Positions 49,901-60,899 of a stretch of DNA of 64,000 bases are shown here, piece by piece. The notes beneath the pieces were generated by a model. That model was not told the origin of the DNA. It made no database searches and saw only the letters and a program-made list of their open reading frames with translations. Location: assembly GCF_017654505.1 (NCBI RefSeq), contig NC_054549.1:30057854-30121853 (forward strand), written 5' to 3'. This DNA is from Polyodon spathula. Its lineage: Eukaryota > Chordata > Actinopteri > Acipenseriformes > Polyodontidae. The position numbers and the translations under genes are program-made. Position 1 is the first letter of the stretch. Every line of letters begins with the position of its first letter.

Positions 49901-50630
49901 AGATAACTGAGCATGTGTAATCTTTAAAGGTCATGCATTATTTACATCATAATTGGAGCCAAAAGCTGAATCCAAGCACCAGCAGTCATTTGATCATGTT
50001 TTTTTTTACATGTAATTTACACTCGTCATATTGGCATCTTCAGATAGCTGCACATTTTCGTCCATGTCTGTCCACAACTCTGTCTTTTCTATCGCCCTTT
50101 CCGTTCTGTCCATAATAATTATGTTTTAAAATATGTATTTATTTTAGTTAAAAAGATACACCTTCATTGTGAAGGTAAAATCATGTCTTTGTATAAATAA
50201 TCATGCATAAGAAATGAACCATCACAGTTATACTGCAGGTCTCTTGGATATAAGTGGCCTTTCCTTTAAGTTTAATAACAGTTTCTGGGTACGATCTTTG
50301 TTTTGTGTTAACAGGTCTTGTGTAGGGTGTTGCTAAACTTCAACCATTGCACTTCAAGGCTCTTACTACATATTAACTTATAATATTATATTGTATGTAC
50401 TATTGCGAAACTTAAGGTATGTGTATGCATGTGGTGGGGCTAGAGTATGTTACTCTAATGTTATTGTTTTATTGCACAATGTCCTCAGTCTAACGCTGTT
50501 GGAAAATAGGCTGATGAGCCAGTAATTTTATTTACGATTTCATGGATGCACGGATGGTTGTTTTACCACAGTCTTTGGAATGTGATATGTCTAATGTGAA
50601 ATGTTTAACAATAGTTTCTGAGTATACACT
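45926..50630. other. Probable TEX264 intron 3, microsatellites and possible conserved non-coding DNA
   Basis: (AT)n tracts lie at about 46912-46962, and a (GGGT)n-like run lies at 48661-48686. The segment 48220-48570 is non-repetitive with homeodomain-type words (ATTAGC, TTAATAAAC) and may be conserved non-coding DNA. No coding exon was recognised. Confidence 0.4.
46912..46962. repeat. (AT)n microsatellite
   Basis: Interrupted (AT)n of about 50 bp followed by a T-run. Confidence 0.95.
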
Positions 50631-50644
50631 TAGTTTTTTGTGAT

Positions 50645-50785
50645 GCGATGCGACAAAATGAATAGAACCTATACTTTTGATAAATGTCTTTCACACCACA
50701 GGTGATACGACAGGTGAAGTGGGGGCAACACTGGAGCAATGCAAAGTAAATAGAATTGAATCCTATTTTTTGTCGTGCGACAACT
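50645..50785. repeat. Fold-back segment with CGACAAAA-type arms
   Basis: GATGCGACAAAATGAATAGA near 50645 and the inverse of CCTATTTTTTGTCGTGCGAC (ending near 50782) are imperfect inverted arms about 100 bp apart. It could be the end of a DNA transposon, possibly related to the open frame at 51061-51429. Confidence 0.35.
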
Positions 50786-51060
50786 AGGGAATTGACCAAT
50801 CAGAGAACAGCTTCAATACATGTGTTCCAGCAGAGTGAAGTATCCAAAATGACAGAAAAACACCCATGAGAAAGTTTTATGTGAGATCATCCCAAGTATA
50901 AAAATACTGATTTTAAGTCTATTTCGAAGGCACTGGATAAGCCTGGTAGGTGTGATTTATTGTCAATCCATATATGTTGAAATATCATCAGTGAAGGCAC
51001 TCATAATTACTACTGCAAATATGTACCGGTCTTGATCATAGTTTTGTCAATAGCAATTTG

Positions 51061-51429
51061 TTATAGTTTTATTGATCTGGCAGTTTTCGAATCTGTCACA
51101 TCACGTCTGGTGTATATGGTCCTATCGCTGCGAAAGTATCTTGTTGCCCAATGAACAATCGCATTGCATCTGGTTTTTTGTCGGCCTTTAGAGTCACACA
51201 ACACATTAACTTCATCTAAAGACTTTCCATCATGAATACTACAGGGAATGAACAATTGTTGCCTGTTCAATGTGGAGTCTAGTAATCGTCTGCTGTCAAG
51301 GTTTTCTACCTGGTGGTGAAGTCTTGGACAACTTTCTTGAGGCAGGATTTTGTGAAATAGAGTCCCTTTAATGCCAGGAGTGCCGCTCAAATCTGTAGTT
51401 ATTGGAGGAATGGGATAGCCCAAGCCCAC
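51061..51429 (-). other. Unidentified 122-codon open frame on the - strand
   Basis: The frame starts MGLGYPIPPITTDLSGTPG and continues through HKILPQESCPRLHHQ, LLDSTLNRQQLFIPCSIHDG and DEVNVLCDSKGR to a TAA. Balanced amino-acid composition in an AT-rich background suggests relic coding sequence rather than chance. Just upstream on the - strand another short open stretch (MTKASDSDEKAACDAVSSF) ends in TAG. A transposase relic is plausible, given the nearby fold-back segment, but no family-defining motif was seen. Confidence 0.35.
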
Positions 51430-51910
51430 AGATAGGCCTAAAAAGAGCTCACTGCATCACAGGCAGCTTTTTCATCACTATCTGATGCCTTTGTCATGTT
51501 GTGGTTTTCGTCATTAAAACTAATAGATATAAATGCTAGTTTGAAAGATAGAGTGTGTCATTGGTTGATGAAGCATGTTGGGGCTATTGAAAATCAATTG
51601 GGCTTTGCTGCTGGGTGGGGGGGTGGGGGTGGGGTGGTTGCGATGTGAAAATGAAAACCTTTCCCTCTACTTTTCACTCCACATCTTCTAGTGGTATTAA
51701 GAGACCTACTGTTGCTCGCTGTAGGGGGGAATTAAAACCAGCTCCAAATAGTGTGCTAATGATAGAAGATAAAATCATAAAGCAGAGATGGGCTTGTTGG
51801 ATTCATTTATTTCAGGATTTTAATATAATTCATACAGTATTCATCTGTGTGCACAACACATTAAACATGCATGTATCCATTTTTTTTTTATTCAAAATGT
51901 ATTTGTACTA

Positions 51911-52068
51911 TTATTTCTTTATTTAGTAGATGCCTTTTTCCAAGGCGACTTACAGAGACTAGGGTGTGTGAACTGTGCATCAGCTGCAGAGTCACAACAG
52001 CATCTCCCCTGATAGACGGAGCACAAGGAGGTTAAGTGAATTGCTCAAGGTCACACAGTGAGTCAGTG
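51911..52068 (-). mobile_element. 5'-truncated CORE-type SINE
   Basis: On the - strand, GACTCACTGTGTGACCTTGA and CTTAACCTCCTTGTGCTC are the CORE region shared with the SINE at 38214-38484. They are followed by GCACAGTTCACACACCCTAG and the tail GTAAGTCGCCTTGG...GGCATCTACTAAATAAA. The tRNA-like head is missing. Confidence 0.82.
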
Positions 52069-52214
52069 AGCGTCATATTTAACAAATACATCTATCGCGT
52101 TCTTCTGAAAACAAACTTCAGTCTGTAAACTTGGTTGCTTTTCTGCAAGGAGAATCTGCCCCTAAGCAATACGTCCTCAGCATGCGCATAAAAACTTGTG
52201 TGTTGTTCTTTCAG

Positions 52215-52633
52215 TTTGGCGGTTTTGGATCAGATGATACAGACTCCGCAGTGTGATTGATTACACTTTCCTATTGTTACGCTGCAATCCATATTTATTA
52301 TGTTTTTTTTAGACACTGTAGGAGCTTGTAACACAGGTATTTTTTTGTATTGAAAATTTTACTCCTATAGTGCTACTCTGGATGTCAGTTTATTATTTTG
52401 TGTTGTGTTTTCAAACTGGACACTCAACTTTCTTACAGAGCCTTTTATTTTAGTGGACTGAAAATGGTTCACCTGTTTATATATTTTTTAAATGTAGCGA
52501 CTTTTTATTCTAGCATTTTTCACATAGAGATTTTCATGACGTGCTTTTGCACTGCACATTGTAGCTTTAAAGTTTTAATGTTTGTTTTCTGAAAATATTT
52601 TAAAGTTTGAATTATATTTCACCAGTCAATAAA
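52215..52633 (+). other. Exon-like segment with stop and poly(A) signal, unidentified
   Basis: The acceptor TTGTTCTTTCAG is followed by 13 codons, FGGFGSDDTDSAV, and TGA (52254-52256). An AATAAA lies at 52628-52633, so the layout resembles a terminal exon with a 370-bp 3' UTR. The coding part is too short to identify and could be chance. Confidence 0.2.
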
Positions 52634-52639
52634 TATGTT

Positions 52640-54849
52640 AACTGTGCTTTTTAATTCTTAAGTGTGACTGTGTGCTGTGCTCTGCGCTTTGAATTTTAAG
52701 CATGCCTAATTGTAAATGTAATCTATCTAATGTTAATAATGCCTGTTAATAATGCCGGCACAATTAAAATAATTACAATAATTAATAATGCATGCGTCTT
52801 GCGCAGTTTATTTGTGTTACATTGTCACATCTAAGTTGAAAAAGTCAGTTGAAAATCTTCAGCTAAATTGAAGTTGTATTTTTATCAGCTTGTTAGATTA
52901 ACCAGTCACATTTTCTTCAAGTTAGTCATAAACCTGAATTCAGCAGACTCCAGGGTCTAAGCATTGCTCAGATGTAAACTGAGGGATGAGATATTTTACC
53001 CTGGAATACTGTGGCATTTTGTTTTCTCTCAAAACTAAAAGAAATAAACATATTAATCATCTAACATTGCTGGATCATCACAACGCCAATGATCCCTTGT
53101 TCATAATCAAAGTTCTCCTTGTCAAATGCAGTGCAATCCACTAATCCTCCAATAGAGATATTCTAAAAGGCTTCAAGTCAGCATGCATCTGCACTAAAGC
53201 TGGTTGTAATCAAACAGTTTGTACACGGAGGAAATCAACATCCATGTTATTGAGATATAAAGCTACCTAATCATTGAAATCCTGAACACTGAGAGGGGGT
53301 CTAAAATCAATTCAAAAAAGTAATTTGAAGCCTGTGAAGTATGAGTCAGATATGATTGGTTTATTTTTGGTGTGTTTCAGAAAGCAAATTTGCCTGAATA
53401 AAATGAATTCTGATTAAGGCATCTTAATTGGTGAATGCATGCACCATGAGCGCCGGAACCAGCCCCTCATAGATGCTCAATCCTCTGTATTCAATAGCAC
53501 TTGACTCCACTGTCTCACATGAGGCCTGGTCTGTATGCCTCAGCATGCTCCTGTCGTGGGCGATCAGAGAATTTAATTTCTGAGTTCTCCTGATTGATGG
53601 GCCAGCGGTATTCTTTCCTTAATTATAGGAAACAGGAACACTTATCAGAGGCTCTTAATTGGGAGTGCTGCCAGCATGTGGGACAATAATGTTAGCAATT
53701 TGTTTAAATACTGTCCTGGCAGTGTGACTGGCAGTGCCAATTACTATTAACAAGTGCATGGAAGACTGCTCCCTGGAGGAGGTATTGACAGACACGAGTG
53801 GTTGAGAGCAGTTTTATAGATCTTAAAATGAAAGTGTGGAGTGCAGAAAAAACTAAATGTGATTCATATCCTTCACCACCAAAAAAAAAAAAAAAAACCA
53901 CAATGACTGTCAGCATGAACCAGTCGCATGGATTCTTCCTGTTGGGGTCGCTGCAGTGTAAATCAAGCTTAGCTTGGAACTGTTCTTTAGAATTGGAAAG
54001 GGAGGGTACCTTTTCCTGACTGACTCCTGCAATCTTTGGCATTGGTTAGTTGGATGTTTGGTTTAAAATCTCATAATTGACTGTATTTCAGAAAAATTGC
54101 CTGCGTTGGCTCTCTAATCACTACACCTATAGACCTCTCACCAGAAAACTAAAAGCAATCTCATAAATTCCCCCTGCTTTCCTCACATTTATACTTCTAT
54201 TTCTTACACAATACGTGACACACAGAGTGTCTAAAGAATTACACTGTTTGTCTCCTGTATTGTTTTGCAAAGGAAATGCAAGTGAAAATGTACTCAGGCA
54301 CAACAGGAGTTGTTTTCTCATTTATTGTCTTCTTGAACTTATTGGCAAAGTCACTCATATTTCCACACAAGTAACTTGCTTATGGTGAAAACACCCCCTT
54401 GTCTCCCTGGGCGACCTGGGGTTCATTGTGCAGGGTAATTGCTGTCTCTTGTACCCCTACTACGTAACTAGAGGTTTAAATTAGGACTTGGTCCATTTGC
54501 ACCCAGCTCTACTGCTTTTTATTTCCTTTTTCAAAATGCTTACAGGTGACCAAGCTATAGTCAAGAGAATGCTGCTTTGGCAGCTCTATTTCTATTTGGT
54601 CTGTGTCGGCTTTTCTCTTTTTTACAGCAGTGCTGACGTTGTTGAGTTCTCTGTCCGAGCTTTTGTATGCTTTATTGAGCCCCCTGGAGATCTGTGGTTT
54701 GCTATTCATTTTCAAAGATGTCTTGATAGTTTAACAGTTGCTGTATGGATTTTCCTATTAATGCACATTTGTTTCCCATGCATGGCTTTAAGCAACATTT
54801 TTATTTCATTGATTGATATTTTTGCTTAAGGCGTATCCTTTTATGTTTT
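52640..54849. other. Probable TEX264 intron 3 with conserved-looking segment at 53.43-53.76 kb
   Basis: The segment 53430-53760 is non-repetitive, moderately GC-rich and contains several TTAATT/TAATTG homeodomain words and GCATGC-type palindromes, as developmental enhancers often do. An A-run lies at 53880-53897. No coding exon was recognised. Confidence 0.4.
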
Positions 54850-56762
54850 ATCTGTGTGGCTTTGCAGTAGTATTATAGTAGATAGAGATACAAGGAAGTT
54901 AGTGTACCATGTTCCTGTACTCTGTGTGTTAAAAATAGAGAAAACATCCACAGTAGTGCTAGAGGCACAAAACAATTACATCCCAAAAGTAGACAAATCA
55001 AAATCTAAAACAAAATGGTTTAACATATCAATTAATTTAACGCAAGTCAAAAAGGATGTTAGAAAGGCCAAGCGAGATATAGAAATGAGCATTGCCAAGG
55101 GGACTAAAACCAATTCCAAAGTTTTTCTAATATTATAACAGCAAAAGAACTTTCAGGGAGGAAGTAAAATCTCTAAGAGACACAAATGGCAAAATCATAG
55201 ATGAAGAGAAAAAAATAGCTTATATATTAAATGATTACTTTTAACAAGTATTTACAAAGGAGGGTACAGACAGCATGCCCCACATGTCAACCTGTTCCTA
55301 TCCAGTTTTAAATACATTTTAGATAACAGAGGCAGAAGTGTTAAAGGAACTAGGAGCTCTTAAAATAAGCAAACCCCTTGATCCTCCCAATAGAACTCAA
55401 GAAAATGAAAGAAGTTGTTTACAAACCGCTAACCAAGATCATGCAACAGTCTCTTGAAACAGGGGTTGTACCGACAGACAGGAAAATTGCAAACGTAATA
55501 CCGATCCACAAAAAAGGAGACAAAACCGAACCAGGTAACTACAGCCCAATAAACCTGACTTCAATTATATTTAAACTTATGGAAGCTATAATAATATCCA
55601 AAATGGAAAATTACCTCTATGGTAACAGTATCTTGGGAGACAGTCGGCATGGTTTTAGGAAAGGAAGATCGTGTCTAACTAACCTGCTTAATTTTTTTGA
55701 TGAGGCAACACCGACAATGATAAATGCAAAGCATGTGGCATGGTTTATTTAGATTTCTAGAAAGCTTTTAACAAAGTCCCACATAAAAGATTAATTCTCA
55801 AACTGAGCGCAGTAGAGATTCAGGGAAATGCATGCACATGGATTAGGGAGTGGTTAACATGTAGAAAACAGAAAGTACTGCTTAAAGGAGAAACCTCAAA
55901 ATGGAGTGAGGTAACCAGTGGAGTATTATGTCCTCTGCTCTTCCTACTCTACATTAATAACTTAGATTCTGGTATAGTAAGCAAACTTGTTAAATTTGCA
56001 GATGACACAAAAATAGGAGGAGTGGCAAACACCGTTGCAACAGCAAAGGTAATTCAAAATGATCTAGACAAGATTCAGAACTGGACAGACACATGGCAAA
56101 TTACATTTAATATAGAAAAGTGCAAGGTATAGCATACAGGCAATAAACATGTGCATTATAAATACCATATGGGAGATACTGAAATTGAAGAAAGAATCTA
56201 TGAAAAAAATGTATGAGTTTATGTTGACTCAAAAATTTCTTCATCTAGACAATGTGGAGAAGCTATATAAAAGGCCAACAAAATGCTTGGATATATAGTG
56301 AAAAGTGTTGAATTTAAATCAAGGGAAGTATTATTAAAACTTTAAAATGCCTCATCTATTGTGTTCAGTTCAGTTGCTGCTCTAGAAAGAGTGCAAAGAA
56401 GAGCAACCAGAATTATTCCGGGTTTAAAAGGCAGACAGGCTAAAAGAATTGAATCTATTCAGTCTTGAACAAAGAAGACTACGCGACGATTCAAGCATTC
56501 AGAATTCTGAAAGGTATTGACAGTGTCTACCCAAGGGACTTTTTCGACCTCAAAAAAGAAACAAGGACCAGGGGTCACAAATGGAGATTAGATTAAGGGG
56601 CGTTCAGAACAGAAAATAGGAGAATTGGTGGAGTCTGGAACCAACTCTCCAGTAATGTTGTTGAAGCTGACACCCTGGGATCCTTCAAGAAGCTGCTTGA
56701 TGAGATTCTGGCTCCTCCGAATGGCCTCCTTTCATTTGTAATCTTTCTTATGTTCTTAAGTA
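54850..56762 (+). pseudogene. Non-LTR retrotransposon relic (L2/CR1-like LINE)
   Basis: Reverse-transcriptase coding sequence is readable in pieces across shifting frames: KSKTKWFNISINLTQVKKDV at about 54994, the RT block with IPIHKKGDKTEPGNYSPINL and SRHGFRKGRSCLTNLL (55378-55749), and the catalytic FADD box at 55995-56006. Downstream words include SREVLLK (about 56320), RVQRRATRIIPG (about 56388) and WNQLSSNVVEADTLGSFKKL (about 56640). The 3' end has the familiar GAATGGCCTCC and TTCTTATGTTCTTA tail. There are many stops and frameshifts, so it is dead. Family assignment rests on the RT motif pattern and the 3' end; the endonuclease part is absent. Confidence 0.88.
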
Positions 56763-58872
56763 CTTTTAGAATGCATAGGCACTATAGCTCAGTTGTATGG
56801 TCGAGACATACTAGTTCTCAGCAGCGCTTAAAAATTAACTTGCACTGCAGGGGGTGCAGGTCAAGAGCGGGAAACTGCATTGACATATGTAATTTGATTA
56901 TCCATTGACAATGTTACACATGTCTTCACAAACCATTCCCTTCCTTAATTATTATGCTTAATGGAGGCCATGCTGATGTGCATTTGCTAGAAGTGTCCAC
57001 TTTGTTGTCTACTTTATGATCTGGTAAAACAAGAGGAGCTTCCTACTGGTCCGCTACCTTTTTCCAAGAGAAAAAAGATTGTAAGACAAATGAAAGTTAT
57101 GCTAAATACATAAATATTTTATATTTTGTTGTTGGAATCATTTGTTCTTTCATGTTTTGTTTTAAACATTTACAACTTCATACTGGGGACCATTTTATCC
57201 TTGAACATGACAATATTTTCCTTAAATAGCCTAGAAAAGATTAAAAGAAGAGGTTACGTCAAGACAAGATTCAAAGTCAAGGTGAAGAGAAGACGAAGGA
57301 AATCACTGCCTATGTTCAAAGCAATCCTTTTCATAATCGACGTTTTATGAATTTAATTGTCGCTGCTAATTATAATGACAAAAAAAATCATGAAATTGAA
57401 ATGCAGGGATTATCAAGTCTTTTCTTTGACTTCTAGAAACATTTTAATTACTTATCTGCCCAGGAGAGAGTCTTGCTGTGTCTTCTGCGGCAGAAACCTA
57501 TTTCTGAACAAACAGCACAACCTGCTGTGTTTTTCCCCAAGCACTGGTGCTTAATTTACCAGGATTAGGGCTTGCCTGCTAGTTGCGCATGAGAGTGTAA
57601 ATTGGGTTTTAATTATTTTTTCTTGTTCGTCCTGTTCAACTTGCATGTGCAAATTGCTATGAAGAGATAGCAGGGAAGAATACAGTGGGAGGGGTTCACC
57701 CTCAATTTCTTATTGATCCCCCTGTACTAATTGGGACTGGTTTTTATTACTTTTTGTTTTAAAGGTATTATTAGGTATTTATAGGAATATAGCATTTGTT
57801 TTCATCAGTACCCTGTGTCCGTTTGCAAGTGTTAGGCCAGTTTGACTCGTTTCACCTGCTGAACATACTTTTCAAACTACTAAACCACGGAGGTAAGAAC
57901 CTGTCTGGTCGGCTTACATATCATTGTTGGCCAAACAAATTGGAGTTTATATAACGTGCTAAGTTGAAATACCCCTAGACCGGCTTTCTTACCTGTGCTT
58001 TTCAATGAAATTAACCAAGGCATGTGGAATTAGTTAGACCAGAATTTAACCAGTTAAAATCTTTGGTCTTCGTCCGAATAATGACTTGGGATTCTTAGTG
58101 GACAACCAACAGGACCTTAATGTATTGTTCCTTTAAACAGTGTAGATTCTGAGTTACCAGCTGGAATTTATATGATCTAGCATGTTGTTTTTGTATGTAT
58201 TGCTGGTTTTGAGGGCAGAAAACTCTAATGGTGGTCTATTGGACACAAAGTTGGGTCAAATTCAAATTCCAATTAATGGAAGACTAGTTTCCAGGCCTGT
58301 TTTTCTTTTCATCACTTTCCTATAGTATTAACCATCTCCTTGTTTCCATAATATTACTTTGCTATCTGACACTCAAAAGCTCTTCTTTATGAGCTTTTTA
58401 CCTTTACCTTTCTTAATCTTTCTTGATCAGCACTCTCTCTCTCTTTTAATTTCCATTGGGAGGGCATCTCCCCATCCACTGAGACATCAGGAGATACAGA
58501 ACAATATCATTTTTAAACAGAAGCCCTTTAGGCAACAATTAGACTACCTGAAACTGCAGATATCAGTGCAAGCAGAAATTATAAGTTCCAGAAACAAATA
58601 GCTTGACATTGAATTTTTTTTTCTTTTTCTAAAAATGTTATTATTTTTTAAGTTCTCCCCATTACGTCCCAAGCAAGGAAAATCAACTCCAGCTGCTTGT
58701 CCTAAGGGCAGATTCAGTTCTTAAGAATTTTCATTTTATTTCTGCGCACCAGTATTCTTATGAGGCTATATCCATTGTGTTAGGTGGGAATTGTCTTAGG
58801 AAATATACACAATGAAGTATTTTGTTTGTGTTTTACTTCATTTCACAACCAAAAATAAAGTTTTTTTATATA

Positions 58873-58939
<67 letters not shown>

Positions 58940-59102
58940 GAATATAATACTGCTTTCTGGTAAAGAGCAGCATTTTTTTTTTTTTTTAAACAATTCGATT
59001 TTCTCCACTCAGACCACTTACTTACTAAATATATTGGCATCCCTGAATAGATGTAATGAGCAAGCTGTCCCTATAGTAATTGTGGCATGGAATGTTTAGG
59101 AG
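56763..59102. other. Probable TEX264 intron 3, no recognised gene
   Basis: Unremarkable AT-rich sequence with a (TA)n tract at about 58869-58937 and a T-run near 58973-58987. Confidence 0.45.
58869..58937. repeat. (TA)n microsatellite
   Basis: About 65 bp of (TA)n with short interruptions at the left end. Confidence 0.97.
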
Positions 59103-60756
59103 TAGATGTACTAAATTGTTGCACCTGTCGCAATAGTCGCAAACCAGTTGCATAGGAGTCCGAATTCTAGGGTGAAATGTATTAAACAAGTGCATTGGTA
59201 TTGTTGACTTTTTAGCGAATGTTTTGCAGCAGCTGTTTTTCTTTGCGGTTCAACCTTAGAGGAATATGTAATTCTGTCCGTTTTTGCATAAATTTGCAAA
59301 AATCGCATGGAGATCAGGGTTTTCAAATATTATAATGAGATGTACTCCAGCTGCCACTTACAATTGCGACACTTACAAATACATCGATTTGTTAAAAGCT
59401 TTTGAAAGCATGCTTTAAACAATCGCAATTAGCAGACCTTTAAAAGGCAGTATGAAAAACACCATACCCTAATCCTAAGGAGGCCCCTAACCATGGTTGC
59501 TGCGATTGCAACAAGGAGGCATCGTCTTCAGCAAAAATGAGTGATGAAACCCACGTTACCCTCTTCGATTTAAATAAAGACCTAATTAAGCACAGGTACA
59601 GGCTCTTCAGCCACATAATTCTGGAGATGCTGTCTGATTTAAAGGATGACCTGAAGCCTGTCACCCAGAGAAGCCATGCTATCTCTGCAGTGGTCAAACT
59701 GTTGTCCACCCTGCATTATCTTGCCTGTGGGTTCTTTCAGGGGACTGCAGCAGCTGTTACTGGCATATGTCAGTCCACTTTTTCTAATGCGTTGCCAGTT
59801 GTGCTCAGTGCATTTTTGACACCCAAATACCTATTTTTCCCTAAAAGCAGTGTGTACGTACAAGCCTTGAAAACACAATTCTGTGACATTTCTGGTTTCC
59901 CTAACGTGTAGGAGCAATGGACTGCACACGTGTGCTGCTAACCACTCCAGCTCATTTTGAGCATCTGTATAAAAACAGAAAACATACCTATTCTATTAAT
60001 GTGCAGGTGATGTATAATTGTGCACGGTTTAGCACTGCACCACTGACTTAACTTAAATAAAAACTGACAGTTATGCATTTGGCTTATAGGCTACTCATGA
60101 TAATCCGAATTAGTATTGTAACTTGTCATTGCGGCACCGTGATCTATTTTGTGTTAATTGTGTAGGCTAAAAATAATAAAAAAACAGCTAAAATGATTTA
60201 GTTTCAATTTAAAATAATCTTTTATTTGCATTGTACACCAGTGTGTACAGTGCAGTAGCATGGTTTATTTTGTGTTACCGGCAGCTTACAGCAGGCTAAA
60301 GTAGAAAAGAAAGTACACTAGGTATCCATTTGATTTTACTACTGTATTGTATAAGCATACTGTACAGATTTATATTTTTTACATAATGTAATGTGTAGCC
60401 TACCCAAAACACCTTAGTGTTATTTCAGCGCAATGAGTTATACATTTTAATTACTAATTAATTAATTAAAGCCGACACCTCATGTCCGGTTTAGTGAGGA
60501 GCTACTGTGTGATTTATAAAAAGCTTTTTGATAGAAACTCATTTTTATTTGGGGTGAAAAAAATGTCACTTGACTCTCTTAATGCTAGAGGTCTCACTCA
60601 GATGACGCAACAGATGTTTTAATTAGTATATCGTGGCTCTCTTCATTAACATATTTTCTCTTAGTACATACAAAATGTATACTTTTGAGAATTGTCGCAA
60701 CGAAAATGCAAATTGTGGTATGCTTGCGCTGCGACTGGCCTATCTTAATACATCTA
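59103..60756 (+). mobile_element. PIF/Harbinger-type transposon with broken transposase
   Basis: The left end TAGATGTACTAAATTG and right end CTTAATACATCTA are inverted relatives, with GTCGCA words nearby on both sides. The transposase frame 59537-59911 reads MSDETHVTLFDL and then KLLSTLHYLACGFFQGTAAA, GICQSTFSNALP and CDISGFPNV, the HTH-bearing N-terminal part of a HARBI1-like protein. A TAG at 59909-59911 breaks it. In the next frame (59911-60048) it resumes with GAMDCTRVLL, which carries the first catalytic Asp, and YKNRKHTYSINVQVMYN, then stops. The remaining DDE half is absent. Confidence 0.87.
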
Positions 60757-60899
60757 AGGAGGCTGTGTGGTCCAGTGGTTAAAGAAACAGGCTTGTAACT
60801 AGCATGTCCCTAGTTCAAAGCGCTTTGTGATGGTGGTCCGCTAATGAAAGGCGCTATGTAAAACCAAAGAATGTTATTATTATTATTATATTATTATTA
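60756..60899 (+). mobile_element. Internally deleted CORE-type SINE
   Basis: It begins AAGGAGGCTGTGTGGTCCAG like the copy at 38214, keeps the A box and a degraded B-box region (CTAGTTCAAAG), then jumps to GCGCTTTGTGATGGTGGTCC and GGCGCTATGTAAAA, and ends in (TTA)n. The CORE middle is deleted. It starts exactly at the Harbinger terminus. Confidence 0.82.

Noticed and set aside
54488..54829. 113-codon + strand frame rich in Phe and Leu
   Set aside because: The hydrophobic composition reflects T-rich sequence; no conserved membrane-protein family and no splice support.
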